Assembly (NCBI GenBank): GCA_011526105.1
Contig: WYAZ01000085.1
Span: 1-35,097 of the forward strand
Direction of reading: 5' to 3'
From: Deltaproteobacteria bacterium
GTDB lineage: Bacteria; Myxococcota; Kuafuiibacteriia; Kuafuiibacteriales; Kuafuiibacteriaceae
DNA: 35,097 nucleotides
The notes under the pieces: generated by a model
What the model was told of the DNA's origin: nothing
Databases searched by the model: none
The model's input: only the letters and a program-made list of their open reading frames with translations
Program-made: the position numbers and the translations under genes
In this document: positions 8,319 to 16,034 of the stretch, piece after piece
Numbering within the stretch: position 1 is the first letter of the stretch
How the letters are laid out: each line of letters starts with the position of its first letter

Positions 8319-8965
8319 CAAAAGTGAAGCCCCACGTGAATGATGCCGGACATCCGAAGATGAGTTGGAGCGTAGCCGGTGATGTGCGAGATGAGCGTGG
8401 AGTCGACCGCGAGCGGGTTCATCTCGACGCGCAATCCGGCCGAGATGTTCTCCGTCAACCTGACTTGCGCTCCGATGGCGGTCAGGAGCAGGAACTGATC
8501 CGAGGAGACGGAGAGACCTCCGAGCGAGGGATCGCGCGTGAGGGACTGGAAGCTGAGGCGGTCGCCGGCACCCACCTCTGCGTAGAGCCGCACCCCAAAG
8601 ACAGGGACCACAACTCGGGTGGAGACGTAGAGATCCAGATCGTACTGCTCGGCCGCATAGATCAGCCCCGCCTGCGCCCCCAGAAGCTGACTGTTTCGGA
8701 GCCCCGCCCCCATGAGCAGATGGAATCGGATGGGTGAGCCCTTCGGCTTCCAGGTCAGGCCACTTCGAAACCCGTAGTAGATCCCCGGATCGCCGCCGTC
8801 GTAGGCCGACTCCGCGAAGCCCGTGTCGGCCTCGAGAAGGAAGTAGCTCCCCCCGGCATGCGCCTCTCGCGGCGAGCTGGTGGCTGCCGCCACGAGACCA
8901 GAAAACAACAGCAGCGACGCGATGCGGTGGAGCACGTGGGCCGGAAGTAGCAGATCGCGTACCAC
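8318..8965 (-). CDS. Probable outer-membrane beta-barrel protein, function unknown
   Basis: About 215 residues if GTG 8965 is used; GTG 9022 and GTG 8935 are alternatives, and none has a good ribosome site. GTG 8965 or 8935 puts the hydrophobic segment (I-A-S-L-L-L-F-S-G-L-V-A-A-A) near the N-terminus as a signal peptide ending at A-H-A. Mature residues alternate polar and hydrophobic in short strands (such as I-Y-Y-G-F-R-S-G-L-T-W and V-P-V-F-G-V-R-L-Y-A-E-V). The protein ends in a Phe (I-I-H-V-G-L-H-F), the C-terminal signature of Gram-negative barrel proteins. It is coupled to the Cys-rich lipoprotein downstream, suggesting an envelope function for the pair. Confidence 0.7.
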   Translation of the reverse strand: MVRDLLLPAHVLHRIASLLLFSGLVAAATSSPREAHAGGSYFLLEADTGFAESAYDGGDPGIYYGFRSGLTWKPKGSPIRFHLLMGAGLRNSQLLGAQAGLIYAAEQYDLDLYVSTRVVVPVFGVRLYAEVGAGDRLSFQSLTRDPSLGGLSVSSDQFLLLTAIGAQVRLTENISAGLRVEMNPLAVDSTLISHITGYAPTHLRMSGIIHVGLHF

Positions 8966-9112
8966 AGCCGGGAATCGCCCGGCCGCTCTGGAATGAGACC
9001 CGTTATCAAAGGGTTGGATCACCGCGGACGAGGAGGGGCACCCGTAGGTGTCTCGCCTCCGTCACGCGGTTCCGTGCGGCCTGGGAACGATCGTGGCAAG
9101 TTGGAGACAGCG

Positions 9113-10801
9113 GTGAGGAATCGGGTCAGGTCGCCATCGTGGCACGCGATGTCCGGCGTCGCAGGACTGCTCGTTGTCACCGTCGGCCCCAACAGTCACG
9201 CCAACCCGCCCACCCCGTCGACCACCATCGCTCGCAGCGCGCCGGTCCCGCACGACCTGGCGCCCGTCGGCCTGCCGGAGGCGCTCGCTCACCTTCCGGA
9301 TGACGTTCCCATCACCATCGTGCTCCCCAGTCCGGAGCGGTTCTTCCGCAAACTCGAAGCACGACTCGAGCGGGTCGCGCCTTCGGCGTCGGCGTTCGCG
9401 CATCAGGCGGTCCTCGATGGTCTCGTCGAAGTGATCGGTGGGCCCGTCCAGCCGTCGACCTTCCGCCGGCTCGGCATCGCCGTGGATCGTGAGGTCGCGC
9501 TGATCTCCGATCCTGAAGCGGGGGTCACGATCGTTCGGTTTGCGCTCCACGATCGTAGACGCTTCGAGGCCTGGCTCTCCCGGACCGTACCGGAGGAGAG
9601 ACGTTCGATGGATCTCGGCCGCGAGCGCGCCATCGTGCTCTATCCAGACTCCGAGCTTCCGATCATCTGCTTGCTGCGCGTGAGCCACGCGCACTGTCAG
9701 ATCGGCACGGGCCACGGTCAGCGTCCGGGAGAGGCGCTCTCGAGACTCGTGAGCGCGGGTATTCGGCCGCTCTCGGACGCTGCCGATGTGCAAGCGGTGC
9801 GCCCGCACCTTCACGAAGACGCGGACCTCATGGCCTTCATTCGCCCGAAGCTTCTCATTCCGAGCGTGGAGGCGTGGGCCGATGCACGGACTCGTCGGTC
9901 GCGTCGTTTCAGAGGGGCCGCGGAACACACGAGCTCGAGCGTGCACTCCAAGTACGTGGTGCGCGTCGCCCGTTCTTGGCTGGGTGGGAGCCGACTGCTC
10001 GCGTTCAGCTTTGCCTTCGATCGTGGCGCTTTCGATACGCGGATGCACGCGATCCTCGAAGGCCCAGCCGCAGCACGACTCGGCGCATTCGTCTCCTCAG
10101 AGGCACCGGAAGCCGTGTTGGCCACCTGGTCACAGACGCCGGCTCTCGCGCGGCTTCTGATGCGGCTCGAGCCTTCTGCCGCCTCAGCTCTGCTCGAAGC
10201 GCTGGGTCTCGATCTCAGCGCGGACGCTCTGAACGGGACCGTGAGCGCCTTATTGCTGGGCGTAGACTCCGAGTGTCAGGCGGCGAGGTCCTTGGTCAAA
10301 GACCCGCGTGCCCACCTGTTCTATTTGCCCATGGCGGTCGCGCTGGGCCTGCGCGCGCCCGTCGACGCTCGTCGCATGTTCCGCTCCGGCTCGGAAGGAG
10401 AGTCGACTTCTCTCTTCTCCGGAGTGCGTTTCCGGGAAGGGGCCGATCCTCGCACGCTGCAGGCCGAGCACTTCGGAAGCTCCCTCGAGGTCAGAGTGCT
10501 CGAGCGAGTGCTCCTCATGGGCACGGGTGAAGGTACGGTGGCCGCGGCCGAGCGTCGCTGGGATGCACGCATCGATCGGCCCTCGAACAGCGGCGGCTTC
10601 CTCGAGCTCTCCGTGGACCTCTCCGCGGTGCGCGCTGCGCTCGCGTCCGCCCGCATCGAGCGGTCGAGCGACGACCTCAAACGTCTCCGGGCCATGGAGC
10701 AGAAGCTCGATCTTTGGATGGCCCACATGCGTCGCGTCGATCTGCACGCGAGGATGGCTGAGTCGGCGCCTCAGCTCAGCGTCGAGTTCAGCGGACGCTG
10801 A
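9113..10801 (+). CDS. Large exported protein of unknown function
   Basis: 562 residues. The open frame reaches back to 8993, but GTG 9113 is chosen because GGAG at 9103-9106 lies 6 bp before it and the product then starts with an Arg-containing N-region, a hydrophobic stretch (G-V-A-G-L-L-V-V-T-V) and S-H-A, a plausible signal peptide. The mature part is mixed alpha/beta with no motif I can name. It contains P-I-T-I-V-L-P-S-P-E-R-F-F near the start and F-L-E-L-S-V-D-L-S near the C-terminus, vaguely like myxobacterial DUF3352-type exported proteins; I do not rely on that. It is divergent from the barrel-protein gene and convergent with the next gene, 17 bp away. Confidence 0.7.
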   Translation: MRNRVRSPSWHAMSGVAGLLVVTVGPNSHANPPTPSTTIARSAPVPHDLAPVGLPEALAHLPDDVPITIVLPSPERFFRKLEARLERVAPSASAFAHQAVLDGLVEVIGGPVQPSTFRRLGIAVDREVALISDPEAGVTIVRFALHDRRRFEAWLSRTVPEERRSMDLGRERAIVLYPDSELPIICLLRVSHAHCQIGTGHGQRPGEALSRLVSAGIRPLSDAADVQAVRPHLHEDADLMAFIRPKLLIPSVEAWADARTRRSRRFRGAAEHTSSSVHSKYVVRVARSWLGGSRLLAFSFAFDRGAFDTRMHAILEGPAAARLGAFVSSEAPEAVLATWSQTPALARLLMRLEPSAASALLEALGLDLSADALNGTVSALLLGVDSECQAARSLVKDPRAHLFYLPMAVALGLRAPVDARRMFRSGSEGESTSLFSGVRFREGADPRTLQAEHFGSSLEVRVLERVLLMGTGEGTVAAAERRWDARIDRPSNSGGFLELSVDLSAVRAALASARIERSSDDLKRLRAMEQKLDLWMAHMRRVDLHARMAESAPQLSVEFSGR

Positions 10802-10818
10802 GCCTGCAGGGGCTTGCG

Positions 10819-12450
10819 TCAGGCCGGTCGAAACCCGATGTTCGAGACGCCCTGTTTGGGCGCGAATCGGACTGGTATGCCCATTCGCTTGGCAGCGTCT
10901 GCGATCTCCCGTCCTTCGGCGGTCTTCGCGGACTCGGCTCCGACCACGAGCGTGGTCTTGCCCTCGCGCAGATCCGGTTTCATGTGTGCCTGCACTTCAA
11001 ACCACGGACCTGGCCACGGTGCCGACTCGCGTTTACCTGTGGCGACATCCAGGACAGAGCGGAAGTCGGGGTGCAGCTTTGCGAGGGTCAGGATGAGGTG
11101 GTCCAGCTCTCCGTCTTTGAAGCTCCCCACCGCGTTGGGTTGGGCGGTGCCGCTGTCTCCGTAGCACATGGTCGCGTCCTGCTTGACCGCGTGGTCGATG
11201 ATCCACACGCAATCGCCAAAGCCAGCGGCCTGACCCTCAGGGGCGTTGCTCAGGTTGAGGTAGCCATAGCAAGGTCTGAGGCTGGCCGGAGCCTCCTCCG
11301 AAAAACCGAAGAGCCGACCTTCGATGCCGTGTCGCGCGATCTCCGAAGGGTTGCCACTGGTCTTCTTCGTTTCGAGCATGCCCCTCCACACCGGATCCTT
11401 TTCCAGGGCTGCGCCCAGGCCGACCCAAGGCTTGAAGCGGATATGCATGGGAGCTCGCTCAAACAGCTGGCGCATCGCGGAGAGCTCCTGGGGGCTCAGC
11501 ATGGTCTCGAGCTCGACCCGGGCGAGCTTTGAGTTGATCCGGGCGCGCTGGCTCAACTTGGCCAGGATCTCGGTTCCACCATCCGCGAGCCCCCGAGCAT
11601 CCGGCGCCATCGAGCCCGAGTTCGACTTCCAAGCGTCGTGCTCCAGATCGGTGATCCCGCTCAGGTCTCTCAACGCCGTCTCGATCGCCTGTCCTCGTTG
11701 GTCGTTGCCCCAGAAGTCACCTGCCTTGTGGATGCCTTCTTCATGGATCCGCTGCTTGGCGGTGAGCAGAGCTTCGGCGACAATCTCGGCCGACTGCCCG
11801 CTCGAGGAGACGAGATGAACGAGTTCCACGGAGGCGAGCGGCCCTAGGTGCTCGTGTGCCCGGATCCACTGCGTGAGCGCCAGACTGAGGTCGTCTTTCG
11901 ATATCGAATCGAGCCTCCTCGCCTGACAGGCCGCGCGTAAGTCGGTCTCCGGACGTTGCGTCGCCCGAGTCCGTTTCAGCCGATCCTCGAGCGCGCCGGC
12001 GAGCTGACGATTTTGACCCGTGGACTTATTGGAAGGGCTTGTGTCGCGCACGAGGTCAATCGTGTCACGTACGAACAGACGCTCCTCGGTGCTCAATCGA
12101 TGGCCAGCGTCGAGCAACGAGTTGGCGATGCGTAGCACGTTTGCGCGAGTTCGAGCCGCGACCGTCGGGCTCGAGACCGCGACTTGCAGCTCCGCGTAAC
12201 GCGTCTTGAGCGCAAGCGGGTCCAGGGCGCGTCGTGCCTTGCTCGGCGACACCAAAGGCGGACTCCTGCGGGACGAGGCGGGGGTCTCGCCGGGCTCGAG
12301 TCCGGCCGGTCCACCGGTCGGAGTCGCGGCTGCACCCGCGGCACGCGGAGGGGATGTGCGGGTTGGATTTCCAGTTTGCACTCGGCGGAGAGCTGCAAGC
12401 GACATGCCGCAGCGCTGATCGAGAAAAGTCACGCGAACCTTCGCGCTCAT
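10819..12450 (-). CDS. DUF3626-like protein, possible ADP-ribosyltransferase-type fold
   Basis: 543 residues from ATG 12450; ATG 12405 is an alternative. The frame is open up to 12927, but that part is antisense-like sequence over a duplicated gene fragment. Seen: an N-terminal Pro/Ala/Thr-rich stretch, a helical middle region, and a C-terminal domain with R-P-C-Y-G-Y-L-N-L, F-G-D-C, C-Y-G-D-S-G and W-F-E-V-Q-A-H-M. This order (R-P-x-Y-G, then G-D-S, then E-x-Q-x-H) resembles my recollection of the DUF3626 family, and an Arg/Ser/Glu arrangement would fit ADP-ribosyltransferase-like folds; I cannot confirm this without a profile search. No signal peptide. It is divergent from the unknown gene at 12912-14087, with the lipoprotein gene fragment between them. 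Confidence 0.6.
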   Translation of the reverse strand: MSAKVRVTFLDQRCGMSLAALRRVQTGNPTRTSPPRAAGAAATPTGGPAGLEPGETPASSRRSPPLVSPSKARRALDPLALKTRYAELQVAVSSPTVAARTRANVLRIANSLLDAGHRLSTEERLFVRDTIDLVRDTSPSNKSTGQNRQLAGALEDRLKRTRATQRPETDLRAACQARRLDSISKDDLSLALTQWIRAHEHLGPLASVELVHLVSSSGQSAEIVAEALLTAKQRIHEEGIHKAGDFWGNDQRGQAIETALRDLSGITDLEHDAWKSNSGSMAPDARGLADGGTEILAKLSQRARINSKLARVELETMLSPQELSAMRQLFERAPMHIRFKPWVGLGAALEKDPVWRGMLETKKTSGNPSEIARHGIEGRLFGFSEEAPASLRPCYGYLNLSNAPEGQAAGFGDCVWIIDHAVKQDATMCYGDSGTAQPNAVGSFKDGELDHLILTLAKLHPDFRSVLDVATGKRESAPWPGPWFEVQAHMKPDLREGKTTLVVGAESAKTAEGREIADAAKRMGIPVRFAPKQGVSNIGFRPA

Positions 12451-12524
12451 CGAAGCGGTGTCTCTCGAAGGCGTCACAAGCGTCTCTCGACGCGGGTGAG
12501 CCGCGTGTTTCGAGTGACGGTCTT

Positions 12525-12560
12525 GCTTCGCACGCTTCGCACGCTTCGCACGCTTCGCAC
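12525..12560. repeat. Four perfect tandem copies of a 9-bp unit
   Basis: The unit GCTTCGCAC occurs four times end to end (12525-12533, 12534-12542, 12543-12551, 12552-12560). It sits at the inner edge of the duplicated lipoprotein fragment. The intact gene has one copy of CTTCGCAC at the matching place (14110-14117), so the array looks like a local expansion, in frame as C-E-A repeats on the minus strand. Confidence 0.9.
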
Positions 12561-12835
12561 ACCGCCACGCGCAGCGCTGCGCCCAGAAGCGAGATCGACG
12601 TCGTGCGTCTAGGGTTCTGGGGGCTCGCTGCGCGGAGCCGGTAAACTCCGAGCCGCGCCTCGACCTCGACGACCTGCAGGAGTGCGCGATGGATGAAGAC
12701 GTCGAACGCGGTGAGAGCCGGGCGACCAGCTCGGGCCTCCGCTCGGTCCGTTCTCGCTTCCGCGATGAGCACTCCGCCCTCACGATCACTGGAGTATCCG
12801 AAGACCCCACCCTCGGTGGGCCAGAGGGCCACCGG
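12553..12835 (-). pseudogene. Truncated duplicate of the 3' part of the beta-propeller lipoprotein gene
   Basis: This 283-bp stretch aligns without gaps to 14110-14392 inside the intact lipoprotein gene. I count about 35 mismatches by eye (about 88% identity). Identity is uneven: only 3 mismatches in the 112 bp at 12724-12835, but about 32 in the 171 bp at 12553-12723. The reading frame is still open and gives A-L-W-P-T-E-G-G-V-F-G-Y at the start, but many changes alter amino acids. The original stop is lost, the frame running on into the 9-bp array. No start, signal peptide or N-terminal two-thirds is present, so it is a dead fragment. Confidence 0.88.
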
Positions 12836-12911
12836 AACGAGGTGGTTCTGCGCAACCTTCTGCAGGGACCGCCGATATTGTGGAATGAGGGGCGTGTCGA
12901 GAACACGGCTC

Positions 12912-14087
12912 GTGCCGAGCAGCCCAATCCCGCAACTCGATTCCGAGCCAGTTCTAACTCTGCGATCTCCCCGGAGCGGCGCTGCGCCTCTTCGAACGGG
13001 ACAAGCGCTCGCTCGTTCTGTCCCTCCCAGTCCGCTTCGAGTGGCTCGCGGACTACGGCTCCTCGAGCCTCGAGCCCCCGCCGCCGAGTGGTTGCGGTCC
13101 AGCGCTCACGTCATCCGAACCAAGAAGCTCGACGTCTCTCAGTTTGACCTCCCGATCGCTACGGTGTCGGGTCGCGTCTTTGGTCACGGCGAAGTCATGC
13201 ACCCAGCCGATTACCGGAGTCGCATGGCCCAGGTCACCGAGGAGGGGCTCAGTCCCGAGGCTTCCAGCCGAGTGAGGCGCGCCATCTATCCATGTGCGGG
13301 AGACGATGGAACGCTGCCCTTCTTGCTGTTTCCCGATCTGGAGGAGGCGGTTCTGATCGATCTTCATCCCTTCGTGCATCCCGGTGTCTTCGATGGAGCT
13401 GCGATCGAGGTGTTGGCCAAAGAGCCGGCCGCCTGGGTGAACTTTCGAGAGCTGGATGGGCAGCGTTACCTGAGCCGCGCGATTCTCGGGGCGATACGCA
13501 CGCAGTTTCCGGAGAGTCGTCTCCTTTCGGTCGAGGTGTTCGAGACCGACTATAAGACTGGCGAGTCCGAGCTGTACTCTCCCGATGGCCACGAGCCGAT
13601 GAAGAATGAAGACCATGACCCGGTCTACGCGCCTCGCAACCACGGTATCGTGCGTTTCCAGACCGAGCCGAAGGGACCCATCCGGACGCTGGTGTACCTC
13701 TCGGCTTCGATCGTGGGGCGAGAGCCGGGCTCGGCCGAAGAGATCGCGTCGCCGTGGTGGCAGTCAATGGTCTCGACGAGTGCTCCGCAGGCGCTGGTCA
13801 TCAAGGGGAGCCAAGAGGCCCTACATCCCGAGAAGACGGACTCGAGTTTGGCGCACGCGGCAACTCAGCTCGCGGAGGACCGAGGCTTGATCGTCATCGA
13901 GGGGCGCAGCCAGCACTCCGATTCTTGGGAGTTTCTGCCTGAGGCTTGGGTGGAAAAGGCGGCTCAGTCCATCCAGCTGCATGCGCCCTTCGGCTATCGC
14001 GACCCCGAGTACGGCGCGAGCGTTCGGGTCACCCGCTTCGAGCCCACCTGCGGCTTCTCCGATCTGGCGAGCGAGCCGAAGAAGTAG
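12912..14087 (+). CDS. Protein of unknown function with Rossmann-like motif; 5' reading frame disturbed
   Basis: About 391 residues from GTG 12912; the frame is open back to 12693, but that part is antisense to the lipoprotein fragment. Seen: from about 13090 the protein looks normal, with I-Y-P-C-A-G-D-D then A-V-L-I-D-L-H-P-F about 20 residues later, a spacing reminiscent of the nucleotide or SAM loop of a Rossmann fold. No family is recognised. Odd: in 12958-13080 the neighbouring +1 frame (L-C-D-L-P-G-A-A-L-R-L-F-E-R) has much higher G/C at third positions than the annotated frame. This points to two compensating frame changes, near 12955-12962 and near the C/G run at 13073-13086. It could be a decaying gene, a sequencing error or a real altered N-terminus. 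It is convergent with the lipoprotein gene, 2 bp away. Confidence 0.6.
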   Translation: MPSSPIPQLDSEPVLTLRSPRSGAAPLRTGQALARSVPPSPLRVARGLRLLEPRAPAAEWLRSSAHVIRTKKLDVSQFDLPIATVSGRVFGHGEVMHPADYRSRMAQVTEEGLSPEASSRVRRAIYPCAGDDGTLPFLLFPDLEEAVLIDLHPFVHPGVFDGAAIEVLAKEPAAWVNFRELDGQRYLSRAILGAIRTQFPESRLLSVEVFETDYKTGESELYSPDGHEPMKNEDHDPVYAPRNHGIVRFQTEPKGPIRTLVYLSASIVGREPGSAEEIASPWWQSMVSTSAPQALVIKGSQEALHPEKTDSSLAHAATQLAEDRGLIVIEGRSQHSDSWEFLPEAWVEKAAQSIQLHAPFGYRDPEYGASVRVTRFEPTCGFSDLASEPKK

Positions 14088-14089
14088 AG

Positions 14090-15256
14090 CTACGGCCTCG
14101 TGTCGATCACTTCGCACACCGACAAGCGCAGGGCTGTGCCTGGAAGAGCGATCGATGTCGTGCGCTCGGGGGTCTGTGGGCTCTCTGCGCGGAGCCGGTA
14201 GACTCCGAGCCCCGCCTCGCCCTCGGCGACATACAGGTGTGCGCGATGGGTGACGACGTCGAACGCGGCTGGAGCCAGGTGGCCGGCTCGGGCCTCCGCT
14301 CGGTCCGTTCTCGCTTCCGCGATGACCACTCCACCCTCACGATCACTGAAGTATCCGAAGACCCCACCCTCGGTGGGCCAGAGGGCCACCGGGCCGCCGC
14401 GCGCCGCGCGGGCGGTGCGGTGGAAGCCGAGCGAACCGAACGAAGGCAACGCTCGCGTGTCGAAGAACCAGAGCCCGCTTCCGTCGCGACCGTAGACCGC
14501 GTTGAGGGCGATGAAGCCCCCAGCTGCGGCGAGGCCGCTCGAGCGCGAGGTCACGAAGTCGGTGAGGTCGCCGGCGATTCGTCGCGGGGCGGAGGGGTCT
14601 CGAATGTCATAGATCGAGACCGCAGGGTCTCGGCCATCATAGATCGCGACATGGTCGGCATCGAGCAGCGCGACGTCGTGAATGCTCAGCTCGGCCGAAA
14701 TGAAGCCTACGATGCTCATGCGGCGTGGGTCTGCGACATCGAGGATTTGAAGTCCGCCCGCGCCGAGCGCGATGAACGCGAGCCCACGGCGGGCCGCGAC
14801 ATCGAGCACCTGGGTGGTTTCGATCCAGAACGCCCCTTCGAAGTCGACCCCACCTTCGGAGACGCGATAGACCTCCAGGCCCCCATGACGACCCGCGTAG
14901 AGGTGCCCCATATCGTCGGAAGCGAGCGCATGTAGAGGCAGAGGCTCGTCGTCCTCGCTTCCGTCTCCGGACGGCCCGAGCAGCCGGGGCGCCCCGGGGT
15001 CCTCCAGATCGAGAACGGAGAAATGCAGCTCATCCGCAGCCACCAAGTACGTGCGCTGTCGCGTGGGTACGGGCGCCGCATCGGGTGCGTTCGGACCCGC
15101 GTCCGGCGGGCCGGAGTCTGCGGAAGCCGCCGGTTCGACGCTGCCGTCCGCGGACGAGAACGAAGCCGGACCCAGCGCGCTCACCTCGAGGGCGCAGCCC
15201 ACCACCAAGGCAAGCAAGGGTAGGCTGAGCAGGACGTTGCGATGCGCGGGAGCCAT
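14090..15256 (-). CDS. Lipoprotein with LVIVD-type beta-propeller repeats
   Basis: 388 residues from ATG 15256, with an AGGTGA ribosome site 6 bp upstream. Seen: a signal peptide with lipobox A-L-V-V-G-C (Cys 21); a Ser/Asp/Pro/Ala-rich linker typical of surface-exposed myxobacterial lipoproteins; then repeated blades carrying forms of L-x-V-L-D-L-x-D-P-x-x-P-R: F-S-V-L-D-L-E-D-P-G-A-P-R, L-Q-I-L-D-V-A-D-P-R-R, and V-S-I-Y-D-I-R-D-P-S-A-P-R. Known: LVIVD repeats form propellers on bacterial surface or periplasmic proteins; specific functions are mostly unknown. The 3' part of the gene is duplicated at 12553-12835. It is convergent with the unknown gene 12912-14087, stop to stop with a 2-bp gap. 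Confidence 0.85.
   Translation of the reverse strand: MAPAHRNVLLSLPLLALVVGCALEVSALGPASFSSADGSVEPAASADSGPPDAGPNAPDAAPVPTRQRTYLVAADELHFSVLDLEDPGAPRLLGPSGDGSEDDEPLPLHALASDDMGHLYAGRHGGLEVYRVSEGGVDFEGAFWIETTQVLDVAARRGLAFIALGAGGLQILDVADPRRMSIVGFISAELSIHDVALLDADHVAIYDGRDPAVSIYDIRDPSAPRRIAGDLTDFVTSRSSGLAAAGGFIALNAVYGRDGSGLWFFDTRALPSFGSLGFHRTARAARGGPVALWPTEGGVFGYFSDREGGVVIAEARTDRAEARAGHLAPAAFDVVTHRAHLYVAEGEAGLGVYRLRAESPQTPERTTSIALPGTALRLSVCEVIDTRP
14110..14392. repeat. Intact-gene copy of the 283-bp direct repeat
   Basis: This is the partner of 12553-12835, in the same orientation. The two copies are 1557 bp apart (start to start) and bracket the unknown gene 12912-14087. The last 18 bp of the lipoprotein gene (14092-14109) are not part of the repeat. 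Confidence 0.88.
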
Positions 15257-15379
15257 GGAGGGTCACCTACACAGCAAGGAGTAGGCCACCTCGGCGGGCG
15301 CTGAGATGAGAGGAGATGATCCTGCGTTCGCCGTGGACTTCCACGGCAAGACTCAGAATGGAGAGGGGTCGCAATCCAC
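15257..15379. other. Short intergenic stretch, nothing recognised
   Basis: About 120 bp between two minus-strand genes. It must contain the promoter or leader of the LVIVD lipoprotein gene (AGGTGA at 15263-15268 on the minus strand). I see no convincing small gene, hairpin terminator or repeat. Confidence 0.4.
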
Positions 15380-15970
15380 TCAGGGTGCGTCGAGCTCTTG
15401 AAACACGGCCGCTCCGGCGAGTGACGCTGCGATCATCGCACCAGCGATGAGCCACCACGGAACCCCAGGCGCCTCGGGCGCGGTGGCTGCGATCGGCGCT
15501 GGAGCTGGGGGAGTGGGCGCTCGTGGCGCTTCGAGTGCGGCGATCATCTCGATGGCGTGCAGCAGGAGCGGCGGCACCGCCTCTCTCGCGTAGGCCTCGA
15601 CGCGGATCGTGGGCGAGGGTCCCACGGAGGGATCCAGCGCGAACTCGATGCGATCCGCCGCCGAGGTATCGAGCCGAGGCAGCGGCCTAAAGATGCCCCC
15701 GTCCACCGCGAAGGCCTGCACCCGGCCGACGAGTTCGTCCGTGTCGACCAGGGCCACTCTGAGTCGATGGCCGCTGACGGAAGCCGAGAGTCGGAGCCGA
15801 CCCTCCGCGATGGCCTGGGAAGGTTCGGGCTTCGAAGGCGTGGGGACCAGCACGAGGAGCGCGGCAAAGGAGGCCAAAACGGCGCCAGACACGCCCCAGG
15901 GTCCCAGAAGGACGATTCGACGACGATTCGTACAAACCCGCACTCGAAACCCGCAGCGCCCGAATTTCAC
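15380..15970 (-). CDS. Two-TM membrane protein with small extracytoplasmic domain, function unknown
   Basis: 196 residues if GTG 15970 is used (GGGGGA just upstream); GTG 15943 is an alternative. The open frame to 16063 would overlap the start of the divergent 16035 gene. Seen: an Arg-rich N-terminus (C-T-N-R-R-R), a membrane helix (G-V-S-G-A-V-L-A-S-F-A-A-L-L-V-L-V-P), a domain of about 100 residues rich in beta-type sequence, a Pro/Ala linker, and a C-terminal membrane helix beginning W-W-L-I-A-G-A-M-I. No family recognised. The layout fits a bitopic or hairpin inner-membrane protein with a small periplasmic domain. It diverges from the GspE-N/GAF/HEAT gene across about 64 bp. Confidence 0.68.
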   Translation of the reverse strand: MKFGRCGFRVRVCTNRRRIVLLGPWGVSGAVLASFAALLVLVPTPSKPEPSQAIAEGRLRLSASVSGHRLRVALVDTDELVGRVQAFAVDGGIFRPLPRLDTSAADRIEFALDPSVGPSPTIRVEAYAREAVPPLLLHAIEMIAALEAPRAPTPPAPAPIAATAPEAPGVPWWLIAGAMIAASLAGAAVFQELDAP

Positions 15971-16034
15971 TTCCCCCGGCCTAACTGTATCCTCCCCGGG
16001 CCGCCTTCGCCGTAGGCTCGCGGTCCGGTTCAGC

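Noticed and set aside
10802-10824. GCCTG...CAGGC hairpin between convergent genes as a terminator
   Set aside because: The arms are only 5 bp with a 13-base loop and no T-run; I do not count it as a terminator.
12693-12911. N-terminal extension of the unknown gene upstream of 12912
   Set aside because: It reads antisense through the duplicated lipoprotein fragment, so it cannot be native to this gene.
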